Source of the DNA: Coprinopsis marcescibilis
Taxonomy: Eukaryota; Basidiomycota; Agaricomycetes; Agaricales; Psathyrellaceae
Length of the DNA stretch: 30,780 nt
Assembly (NCBI GenBank): GCA_004369085.1
Contig: ML210261.1
Location: 2,804-33,583 of the forward strand
Direction of reading: 5' to 3'
Shown here: positions 12,079-22,511 of the stretch, one piece after another
Layout of the letters: each line of letters opens with the position of its first letter
How positions within the stretch are numbered: position 1 is the stretch's first letter
The notes under the pieces: model-generated
What the model saw: the letters and a program-made list of their open reading frames with translations, nothing else
The model's database searches: none
Told to the model about the DNA's origin: nothing
Translations under genes and position numbers: made by a program

Positions 12079-12872
12079 TCAATAACGGCCGGTGAGGAAA
12101 ATGTCTGGGAATGCAGCCTTGCATTGTTTGCATCTGACTTTCACAGGAGTCAGGTATGGCATCGGCGCTGGGCAACGAACAACGGTGCACTCGCAGACGA
12201 CCTTCAACTGGGAACAAAAAGGAGCCCTCATAGGGCATCTGTGAAGGAGTTAGTATTTCCGATTGTCCGTGTTCCTAAGTACGATGGTTCGATCGCCGTG
12301 GTTAAGGAGACAGATGTTGGGATTGACGTCAGACTACTGGTTGTTCTGGACAACATCTGACGGAAACGGTATGTCGTGAGAGTCGTCAAATTTAACAATA
12401 ACCCTGAAGAACTCTGGGTTTCTTCTTCGGCTCGAGCAGCAAGTTGCTACCTCGGGACACTTAGTAGGCCTTTCAGCTCGACGAAGTTGTCCGTTCGTAG
12501 TGAAATTGGTCTCTGTCAATGGGAGTCTCTTATCAATCCATGGCTCTGTGGCAACGAGACCGATAGACAGCACCGGTATTCAAACGTTGGTGATTCGGTT
12601 TGAACCCCAGTGGATCAGAACGGCTTGTGATTTTCTCGACCTCTTGGAGGAACAGATGATCTGAACATGGTCGCAATATGTCAACTCCTTTAGATATCTC
12701 AAAAAGGAAACGATCTCTGATCGGAATGGCCACATGGTTTGGAGAAACCCACGCCGGCACGGCAGCTGTTAACTCGGGGGCATTCTGAAGAGTCAAGTCA
12801 ACGCCTGCTTTACCGCAAAGAATATTCAGGAGACAAACGTGGAGTGCAAACATCACAGGGGAAGAATGACAT
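12079..12872 (-). CDS. Tentative small cysteine-rich protein (six exons)
   Basis: I do not recognise this protein. A spliced reading of 12872-12814, 12765-12753, 12687-12586, 12512-12451, 12403-12338 and 12238-12079 gives 153 residues in phase, and all five introns (48, 65, 73, 47 and 99 nt) begin GT and end AG. It starts MSFFPCDVC and the last exon carries several Cys pairs (CEC, then RCKQC) before ending at LTGRY. The last intron has a good branch-point-like TACTAAC before TTCACAG. The cysteine spacing suggests a small metal-binding or secreted protein, but there is no clear signal peptide. The splice sites were partly chosen to keep the frame open, so the model may be wrong in detail, or the locus may be a decayed gene. 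Confidence 0.33.
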
Positions 12873-13108
12873 GGAGACTTGAGGAAATTGATTTGAAGCA
12901 AAGGAAAGAAGAAAAGAAGTGTGGGAAAAGAGTTGCATAAATGTCGGTGGTCCGGATCGGGGATGATATGTCAGAAACGGCGCAGGACCCAATGAAGGTT
13001 CCCCTTTTCCCACCACGCCTGCTGATTCAATCCCCCATCTGTCCGAAATAAAGACCTTGCAACACATCTTCTCCATTACCGGTTTGTTTCTCGTGTCTCC
13101 TCAATACT
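12873..13108. promoter_or_regulatory. Divergent promoter region between the cysteine-rich candidate and the Zn2Cys6 factor
   Basis: A gap of 236 bp separates the start of the tentative minus-strand gene from the ATG of the plus-strand transcription factor. A pyrimidine-rich stretch (12990-13080 on the plus strand, 12890-12930 on the minus strand) is typical of fungal promoters. If the cysteine-rich gene is real the two share this promoter; otherwise it serves the factor alone. No specific binding site could be named. Confidence 0.4.
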
Positions 13109-16100
13109 ATGCCCCCTGAACCGACGAAATCGAAGGTGAAAAGACGCACAAGCAGGAAGGACCTGGACGATTTTCGTTTTGATGGGACGCATGCCCGAGA
13201 ATTGGAACTGAAGCGAACCAGAGGTGCGATATTCGCAAGATATTCCCTCCACATACCTTTTCTGACATCTTTTCCGCTCTTTTCTCGCAACTGGGGAACC
13301 TTTAGGAGAGGTAACTGCCCATCCCTTTGTGTTAACGATCAAAATTTGACCGATAGCCAGGTCAGTTGTGCCGAGTGCCGCAGGTATGCGATCATCGCAC
13401 ATTTGGAAGAGGATATGCTCATGTTTTGTCACAGATTGAAGATCAAGTGCGACAAGCAGGTTCCTTGCCAATCCTGCGTTGTGAGTACCCTTTCCCGACT
13501 GTTCTTTCAAGTCGTTAACCGGATATGTTGCGTTCTGCAGCGTCGAGGATGTGTGGCACTTTGTCCCAATGGTGCGTGTACTCTCATATCATTGCCTTCT
13601 TATCACTGACCGATTGTCCAATATAACAGGGAGCTTATCGACTGGTCAAGGCACGCGGTACGCTGACGACATCATTCACTGGGTTTCGACTGACAGTTCA
13701 ATAGCTTCGTGCTGGCAGCGACCGAGCACCTACACAAACGTATCGGCAACTTGGGTGGGCGTGTTCGACAACTCGAAGATGCACTTGCAACCCTACAAGC
13801 GAGCCACTCCACGGAACCCCATCCGCTCCTACACGACGATCTAATTACTATCGACGAACCTGAACCTGAAGCAGAAATGACGACCGGTGAAGCTGCAGGA
13901 GGGCAGGCTGGAGATGTGATCGATGCGTTTGGAACCCTTTCGATCTCAGAGCATGGTGTCTCACGTTTCTTTGGTCCAACTGGAGGTTCAGAGGTGCGTC
14001 GTCATGTCCATCCCACCAGGACGTTTGACTGACGTTCTCCACAGAGTCTTTTGGCGGTAGGCCGGCCTAGTTCTTCAAGCTGACAACAATTGCTCAGGTT
14101 ATACTTTAGGCTGGTTCCGATTCGGCTCCCCATGACTCGCCAGAACTGTCAGCTCGCACACCAGAGTCCACCCGGGACTCCAAAAGCCCGATGAGCATTG
14201 GGGATGTGACCCTATTTTCCCAATACTTCCCATTTACACCACTTGGACAACCGCCTCAAGTTCAGGAGCTCATCGAAACACATCATCTACCCCCCTACGA
14301 TAAGGCTTTGGAATACTGCGATGTGTACTTCGAGCAAGTGTCTTGGTTGTTTCGAGGTGTTACGAAGGAGCAGGTTCTCGACATGATCCCCGTCGTATAC
14401 AAGCGACAGTCCCCGAGCCCAGGAGAAGAGTATACTGGCCCGCACGACCTGGCTCTCCTCTTTGGGATATTTTCCATTGCCTCTCTCGTTGGCCACGATC
14501 CATCCGTTCCACACAGCGACCATTATTATCAAGTCGCCCGCGCTGCGCTCTCCCTACAACCTGTTTTGGAGAAACCTTCGACTGTCACCATTCAAACGAT
14601 GCACCTGCTCAGCATCTACAATGCCATGAGCGGCAGCGATCTAAAGAGCGATGCGAGCATGGAAACCACTTGGTCACTCATCACCTTGGCGTCGCATCTA
14701 TCACTGACGGTACGTCACTCACAACCTTTCCCTGTCAATATTCCGCTGATTCAGGCCTTCATTTAGATTGGACTACGTGAGCGTACATTTTCAAGGGTTT
14801 TGACTTTCATCCTGACCCTTGGAACCAGATCGAGACAGTGCAAGATGGGGCCTATCGCCGAAGATGGTTCAACGGCGCCGAATATTATTTTGGGATTTGT
14901 TCGTCGCTGACGTATGGCAGGTAAGTGGTCACCTTCTCTTCAAGTATGCAGGTATTCCCGACTGAGAAGCCTTGTGGTTAGAGCTTGAATACAGGAAGAC
15001 CTCCAGCATTCTCCCTCCCCTATATCGATTGCGGTCTCCCACAGTACGAAGATGTCGCAACGAATCTTGAGAAAGGATGTAAGTTCTTGGCCTTGCTTTA
15101 ACTCTATCCAACTACTGATTCAAAGATCATCAGTCGAGATATGGCAATTCAGATTCGCTGCTGAAGTTGTTGCGGAAGTCTCAGCTCGAACCTTGACGGC
15201 GGAAACTCCGAGCTACGCCACAATCATGGATTTGGATCGCAAAGTTCGCGAATTTCCCATTCCAGAAAGTATGATGTCGAAACCAGGCGACGACTTCTCC
15301 ACCGCATTCCAGCTCTGTGTGCTCGACCACATCCGCGAAACAGGTGAGTTCTTCGTTTCCTGTTATCGACGTCGTTCTCGGATTTTTTACTTCACCAATT
15401 TGCCTATCGAAGTTTGAATTCTAATCCTTTCCTTAGTTCTTTTATACATCCATCGAAGCTTCTTTGCTCAAGCTATCATCGACCATCCGAAGAATCCGCT
15501 GAAAAGCCCCTATGCTCCTTCGTTTTTGGCCGCGTATCGCGCATCCTCTACCATCCTGAAGTCTGTACAAGAACATTTTACTCTTTGGCCTCAGTCAAGC
15601 TCTCGTTTCTGGACGATGTGGACGTTCGCCTTCAGTGCCTCAGTGAGTGGTATATTTATGACAGCCTGCTTGCCCAGGAGTCCATTGATCGGTCATGCAG
15701 GTCGTGTTCGGCACTGTTGTAACGCGAGGGCCTCGGAGTCCACTGGCCAAATCGGCCATGCGAGAGCTGGAGCAAGCTTGCATTCTATTCTCAAAGGCTT
15801 CTGTGTACAGTATGCGAGCTACGAAGGCATTGGTCAGTCATTCAACTTCTTCATCATTGAGGTTTCCGTCAGAATCTCAACAAGTCCTGAAAATGGAATT
15901 AGCCTATCCTCAAGAAGCTTAGCGAAAAGGCTCGCTACGCTCTGTCGGCTGCACAGAGCGACCCATCTGGAGATAACGGTCTCCATTGGACCATCAAGCA
16001 GGAAGACACTGAGGACGAGCTGGCGATTTTCGCGGGTCACACTCGATTCGTCAACGCTAAGCGCAACCCAGATCCCAACGGAGCTGGCCCCGACCGTGCT

Positions 16101-16871
16101 GGCGGATCACCGCCAAACCAGATACCTGGAACTGAGCTCCCTCTCTCCGTCTCAACGGCACCTTCCATTCGACAACCACAGCCGGTTTTATCACATCGCT
16201 TCGACCCTTCTTCGAGCAATGATTCCAGGATGGATACCTCAGAAACCAACTGGTCTGACAACTCCGCCGCTCATCATATCCCAATGCAACCAGGGGAGAC
16301 GCACTATGATTATCCTCACTCGGCCCACGAGCGGCCAATGGACTATAATTGGATGCACTCTCACCAGGACATCCCACCCGTTAGGTTCCATCACGCCTCG
16401 CATCCTCCAGAGCCCAGATTATCTCGTCCCGTCCAGAGCAACAATCCTATTCATATCTCTCCCGCTGATCACAGTCAAGTATACTACAGCTCTCGAGATG
16501 AAGGTGTTAACGTACGGTCACCTTCCCCATTCTACCCTCCACACAATCAAACCTATCCCTCGACTTACGGTCATCGCATGTCCACCAGCGCCGATCCACC
16601 GCCAGTAGCATCCTCTTCCTCGGCCGGCCCGCGATACCTCGGACGTCAACCTTCGCAGTCCTACCCACATCCTCACTCACCGACGACACCTTATACGTCT
16701 ACATTTTCATCATATCCAGCTGCCGCGACGTTCACGTCCCAATCCGCACTACCCAATCCTGCCCTCGCAGACCTTGGAATCGCCTCAAGGGATTCAAGAT
16801 TGGACGAGAAGTGGAGCATGTTTATGGCAGATTCAGGTATTCTAGAGGAGTTCAACTACCGCCCTTCTTAG
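13109..16871 (+). CDS. Zn2Cys6 fungal-specific transcription factor
   Basis: Sixteen exons join in phase to 954 residues: 13109-13223, 13306-13310, 13361-13383, 13435-13480, 13541-13571, 13630-13657, 13705-13993, 14045-14056, 14110-14709, 14767-14776, 14829-14920, 14982-15078, 15134-15343, 15437-15642, 15701-15832, 15903-16871. The DNA-binding cluster has Cys at 43, 46, 53, 59, 62 and 71 (C-x2-C-x6-C-x5-C-x2-C-x8-C) inside CAECRRLKIKCDKQVPCQSC. It is followed by CPNGSLSTGQGTRF and a coiled-coil dimer helix (about 84-116). The fungal factor middle domain follows, with the hallmark HRDSARWGLSP...RRRILFWDLFVAD...TGRPPAFSLP. The tail is rich in Ser, Pro, His and Tyr, as in activation regions. The family binds CGG-containing DNA sites; target genes are unknown. 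The 5-nt second exon is needed to join RG to the first Cys in frame. Confidence 0.93.
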
Positions 16872-17136
16872 TTAGGTGTATGTTATGTCAGCGTTTGTGT
16901 CTTTCTTTGACTGTGGTGAAGTTTTCGCTCTGTATAGCACAACGTTTTTTGGCTCGTTTAAATGACCCGTACAGATGATCGCAATTTCGCAAAGGTGATT
17001 CGCTGATGTGAGGGTGGGTTCACCCTGTGGGTTTGTTAAAATTCATTTTTCTCCATCCTTATGTAAAATGCACTCCAATTCTTGAGTTCTTGATTCACTG
17101 CCACCAGTACTTAGTTACCAAGTAGGATTCGCCGGG
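16872..17136. promoter_or_regulatory. 3' UTR of the Zn2Cys6 factor and promoter of the tandem kinase gene
   Basis: Only 265 bp separate the stop codon at 16869-16871 from the first candidate ATG of the kinase gene, in the same direction. It must hold both the end of one transcript and the start of the next. T-rich runs lie around 16900-16950 and 17030-17060. I could not place a polyadenylation site or a TATA box with confidence. Confidence 0.35.
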
Positions 17137-20100
17137 ATGCCCGCGACGAGACTCCGCCCCATAGACATGCATGACAATGACATGCATAGCATCAAAAAGC
17201 TCCGACGAAGTGAGGCAATATGTCACTCCAAGATTTCACCTCGACTAATCACAATTGGACGCCCTGGGATCTGGATCTCTTCCTCAACTCTTACAGGAAC
17301 CATGACGGTCTGTCCCAGAGGCTCGACGAGCGGCAACATCACGAAGATCATTAAGATTCTTGGGGAGTCACCCTCACCCAGTCGGCTGACCGCAGAAAAC
17401 ATTGAAGCCTGGCTGACTTCAAACGCAGCGCAACTCGACGCAGCGACGCAGCTCCTTCCTCCAGAGCATCGACCGTTCGCCTTAACGCTATCATCGCAGA
17501 CATTTGCCGTATGTCTGTACCCAATCAGTCTATTGATATTGAATTTAACTTTCCCCTCGCCAATTTCACGGTTACCGCCCACTGAAGCGATCTCTTCTAC
17601 TATGCCTGGCCGCCCTGTTGGATGCGAACGCTGACGATTGGTGCGTATTCAATATCTCGACCGCGGTCTCTTCTGATCACAACAGCAGTCACTTTAAGCA
17701 CCTAAATGACCTACAAGCACGTATATCCAGCGCTAGCGCGTCTCGGCAACTTTCCCGATATCGATCAGTTTTGGAAGACTTGGTTCGCTTGATAGGTTCT
17801 CTGCCGGTTAGTTTGGAAAATCTACACACTTTATACTTTCGCTGAAACATCACAGGATCTTGACCCTTCTCTACAATCTACAGCTCAAGAGGCAATCAAA
17901 ATCGATCTTCAGTTTATGGCGGCTTGGTTCCTTGACAATCATCCTTCCCTTGACAGCGTGACCACGTTTATTGGGACTTATCTGCAGGACGAAAGACAGG
18001 AGCTGGTGAACTTTTTCCAAACTGTATGGTATCTTTCTTATTAGTACTTATATCTTTGCTGACAAAACGACTCTAGCTACTCGACTTGACAGAGTTGAAA
18101 GGCCTTCACGCGCTTTTGCTGGAAACTCAACTAATGTTAGCTAAATTAACTGGGTTGGTGCCTAGAGGTCTCGTCTACGACGGAGATGTTGAATTTGAGC
18201 GGGACTGCACCTTTGTCCACGGGCAATATGGAAGTATATGGAGAGGTACGATCGAAGGGCAGGTCGTAACTATTAAGCCCGTTCGAAGGCCAATCAACAG
18301 GCCCCCGCAACTAATAAAGGTGCGTTAGACGTCCAAGCACACCTTGCTATGGTTATTATCTAACCTGTTCGCAACTCCAGAGTTATGCTCGAGAGGCCAT
18401 TCTCTGGGGCCGGTTGGATCACCCCAACATAGCTCCGTTCTACGGAATGTACCTGCTAGGCACTGGAGAACGGCGTCTTCTCAGCGTCATAACTCCATGG
18501 ATGTCGAACGGAAACGTATTGGACTATCTTTCCCGACATCCAGTCGCCGACCGAACGAAGCTGGTGCGTTCGAATTTTTTAGTTTTCACGTTACAGCCTA
18601 ATAGAATCTACGGCAGATCCTCGATGTCTGCCACGGGCTGAACTACCTTCATGCTTTCAATCCACCAGTTATTCACGGTAACTTGAAGAGCGTATGTCAC
18701 CTCGTTAAAACTGTAGCTCTCGATCTCATCTACCTTAGACAAACGTGCTAATCACCCCAAGAGGGCGTGCATGTTTGACGGACATTGGTTTTCATATGCC
18801 TAAACCGAAATTCGATTATAGACCCACCGCCTTCTGTTGGCGCTTCTCAGCTCCGGAAATACTATTTGCAGCCTACCCCAAACCTTCAACATCGTCGGAT
18901 GTCTATGCCCTTGGCTCGGTTTGCTACGAGGTACGTTGGCTGCCCTTCTCCGCAACGATGATTGCCCACTCCCTACTCAGATCTTCTCCCCACATCCGAG
19001 ATTCTCCTCATTATCTAACCCCTCCCAATTACTCGACTCCATTCGAGATAATAAGCCGTGCTTGAAGCCCGACCGAATGGACTTGAACCTTTGGGAGATG
19101 GTCCAACGTTGCTGGGATCCATTTCCACAGAAGAGGCCATCCATGGGAGCCTTCCTCCGGCATGTTAGTATGCAAATCGCCACAGTTCCCCGTATTCCTA
19201 ACGGGATGGAGGGGTGGGACGCTCGTCTCAATCCACGGTTTCTCGAACCTCCTTCATTCTCGATAAAACGTAAGACGCGACACCTGATAAGAAAAAACTT
19301 CCCCGAGTACCTTACTGACACTTTCCCGCAGGACCGTCGAACCTGCTATGGTTATCGCGTACTCTCCAAGTTGTTGAAGACGTCCCGCGCGCGCCTGAAG
19401 TAACCCAATTTTCTGAATGGCTGGCTGCAGATGCCGGCTATCTAGACTCTGTCATATGTTTTTTCCCCCGTGAACATCGCGAATTTGCGTCAGACCTGAC
19501 CAAGGCGTTATTCCCAGTGAGTGCGGACGGGACATCTTCAACCGCTGATGGTCCTAATCATGTCTTTAATACCATCAGCGACTCCACTTGTTTTGTCTCG
19601 CATCGATTCTGGCTAAGCCATCTTGCGAAAACGCAGGGTAACCTTGCATTTTTCTTCTCTAATTTCATTAATCTTGGCTAAAGCACCTTCTCAAGCTTAA
19701 CCGAGCTTTTCTCTCTCCACGCCCAGTGGTCCGGGAGTAGTCCTGTGGATATCCTTCCGCTTCACGGCTCGCTCAAAGAAGATCTCTTGCGTATTATTAA
19801 GTCTAACCCTTTGGTTAGTTTCTTTAAAACCATAGTTTTAACGTGAACTGACTCGTCGAATCTCAGGTAGTGGGCATATCCCTCACAGAATCTGTTCAAG
19901 GTGTTACTGATACAGATGTACGCCACTTGGGCATCTGTGTAATTCACGTCCTTGTGTCCGACAATGCACGACGAGGGCTTCTCGAAGCCAACGACTCCGA
20001 CATCGGAACACGAGAACAAAATGTTGTAGACCTACTTCATTCCGTGAGCCTCCATATTTCATCATTGTAATAGAACATCCGAATAACTTCTGCATAGATC

Positions 20101-22511
20101 CTTGACATCGATGACCTGCAGGATCACCAGCCCAGGTTGTTGCGCTCACTTCTCAAACTCTCCCATCGGACTGGACTTTTCCCAAAGTCGCTGGTGTACA
20201 CTGACGTGACTGTTGAAGGGACAGATTTTGTTGCCGGGGGAAGTTTCGGTGATGTTTGGAGGGGAACACTTCGAAACAGGCCCATTGCTGTGAAGACTAT
20301 TAGGTCTATCAAAGATGGCAAGAAGATGATTCAGGCGAGTTCCGCCGAGTCACTCATCTTCCAAAATCTGACTCGTAGTCATTTTCTTAAGGCATTTAGT
20401 CGGGAGGCAGTGATGTGGAGCAGACTTAACCATCCTAACGTACTTCCCTTCCTCGGTGTTTACTTTTGGCGGCCAAATCCCAGCTCAGATCTCGAACGCG
20501 TGTCGCTGTTGTCGCCATGGATGGAGAGAGGGAACGTACTCGAGTTTCTCGAAAGGTATCCCTCCGCAGATAAAACCTCGCTTGTTCGTCTCACTCTGCG
20601 TACATTATCCTCCTGATCATGGCTCACTTCATTCCAGCTACTTGATATAGCCAATGGCCTGCATCATTTGCACAGTCTTAACCCACCTGTCGTTCATGGC
20701 GACTTAAAAGGGGTAATGACTTTCCCTTTGTATCTTAACATGCAACTTATTCTCTGATGTTAACTAGAACAACATCCTTGTAACTTCTGCTGGTACGGCA
20801 TGCTTGGCCGACTTCGGACTATCGAAACTTGTGGTGGACTCGGCAGGTCAAAACTCTCCAGTGTCGCATTCATGTCTAGGCGGGAACGAGCTCTTTTGCG
20901 CCCCGGAGATCCTCGGGGAGTCTAGTGCTCTTCAGGTTGAACCGACCGCCTCGAGTGATGTCTATAGCTTCGGATGCGTGGGTTACCAGGTACGATCTCC
21001 TTCACTCTTAAGACTTCCGAGCAGACATCCCGACGCTCATCTCCTAAAATCCTCCTGTATCGAACAGATATTCACAGGGAGACCACGATTTGCGCACATA
21101 ACTGCCATTTGGCCACGTCTCCACGCCGCAAAGAAGAACCGACCTATTCCACAACCGACCAATATGCCTTCAATGTTGTGGAAGTTCACTCAAGAGTGCT
21201 GGGCCCCCGGGTCGGGTTCCAGACCTTGTACTGCGGACCTCATAACATCCATCGTGCGAGTGATAAACCAGTCAGGTAAGCTTTTGCATGAGTGCAAAAT
21301 CATATGAAGCTGACGGGTCTGTGTAGTCTTGTCCGAAACCGTCGAGTCCTTGAATCGACCCAAGGTTTCAAAGGAGGAAAAGTTCCGCATCATAGAGAAC
21401 ACGATGAGGGCACTGGCGAGACATGATGCGTCCAACGTAGACACCATCCCACTCACTTCAGTTCGGGAAGCGTTGGCCGAGATTTTGGCGGATGATCCGC
21501 GAAAGGCTCTTGTCCGTAAATTCCTGAAGGAGTACACGGACAGTAAGTTGGTCCTATTTATGCTATGGATCAATTGGTTTACTCACATCCGCTATTTCAG
21601 TGTGCCTTCTCGAGCTGACCGGGCATTCGGGGATGGTCTCATCAGTTTCAATATCTAACGATGGGCAACTCATCGTCTCTGGGTCAATGGACCTCACAAT
21701 TCGTAGGTGGGACGCGTCCACTGGCAAGCAAATTGGCGAGGCCCTACGCGGTCATACCGGAGCAATCCTCTCCGTCGCGCTATCTCCAGACGGCAGGAGA
21801 ATCATCTCAGCATCGAGCGACAGCACCATTCGAATTTGGAGTACCATAACTGGGGAAGAAGTGGTTCCGTCAATAACTGGGCACGATGGCCCTGTTCGTG
21901 CCGTTTCGATGAGCAGGGACGGGTCCCGAATTGTCTCTGCGTGCAGCGATCATACCATTGGGGTATGGGATGCTGACACGGGAAAACCGCTAATTCCCCT
22001 TCTAAAAGGTCACGAAAGGAATGTGCTTTCGGTCGCCGTGTCGCATTGCGGAACTCGAATAGTCTCTGGGTCGTCAGACAGGACCATTAGGATATGGGAT
22101 GGCCTTACAGGGATTCAAGTCGCGCCACCACTAAAAGGGCACAAAAACTGGGTACAGTGCGTCGCGCTTTCTCCAGACGCCTCAACAATCGTCTCTGGCT
22201 CGAGCGACAACACCATTCGTCTATGGGACGCCAGGACAGGAGAGCCCATCCGCAGTCCATGGAAAGGGCATACAGATTTTGTTAAATCCGTTGCATTCAC
22301 GGCCAATGGTGAACACGTCCTGTCTGCTTCATCCGACAATTCCGTCAGGATATGGGCCGTGTCTGAAGGTGAAGAGATTTCGGCTCCCCTTCGAGGGCAC
22401 ACAGATCGTATATGGTCAGCAGCAATCTCGGAGGACGGAAGGCGGATTGTTTCTGGTTCTTTTGATGAGAGCATTCGATTATGGGATGCTGAGTTGGCAT
22501 TTGCAAGATGA
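17137..22511 (+). CDS. Tandem pseudokinase-kinase protein with C-terminal WD40 propeller
   Basis: Nineteen exons join in phase to about 1450 residues: 17137-17508, 17588-17806, 17856-18023, 18077-18319, 18381-18563, 18617-18691, 18739-18930, 18981-19269, 19332-19516, 19579-19637, 19684-19813, 19867-20043, 20098-20334, 20392-20583, 20638-20712, 20768-20989, 21068-21275, 21327-21542, 21601-22511. Order: helical modules (about 75-285), kinase-like domain 1 (about 285-565), helical module (about 580-800), kinase 2 (about 800-1075), helical linker, and seven 43-residue WD40 blades to the end. Kinase 1 keeps the ATP-site Lys (TIK, 320), helix-C Glu (339) and DIG (435) but has HGN (415-417) where the catalytic HGD belongs. 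Kinase 2 has GGSFGDVW, AVK (830), Glu 848, HGDLKG (927-932) and DFG (947). Both fit the tyrosine-kinase-like group. Intron sites match between halves. The intron at 20335-20391 starts with GC. The N-terminus before residue 70 is uncertain. Role as a sensor kinase is inferred. Confidence 0.85.
21610..22499 (+). repeat. Seven WD40 repeats of 43 codons (129-nt unit)
   Basis: The last exon of the tandem kinase gene codes for seven consecutive blades, each opening with a G-H dipeptide (GHSG, GHTG, GHDG, GHER, GHKN, GHTD, GHTD) and closing with x-x-W plus D, S or A. Spacing between successive GH pairs is 43 residues. Blade sequences are much alike (IVSGSSD-x-TIR recurs), as in WD40 repeats that undergo exchange between copies. 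Seven blades make one closed propeller, which would serve as a binding platform. The final blade ends only a few residues before the stop. Confidence 0.92.

Noticed and set aside
15526..16608. Long open plus-strand frame of 360 codons
   Set aside because: It crosses two introns and two exons of the Zn2Cys6 factor in the wrong frame. The spliced factor frame keeps family motifs; this one has none.
19684..20043. Splitting the kinase gene into two genes between the two kinase domains
   Set aside because: The exons here (19579-19637, 19684-19813, 19867-20043) join in phase on both sides, carry the same helical module as the N-terminus, and leave no room for a stop, terminator and promoter.
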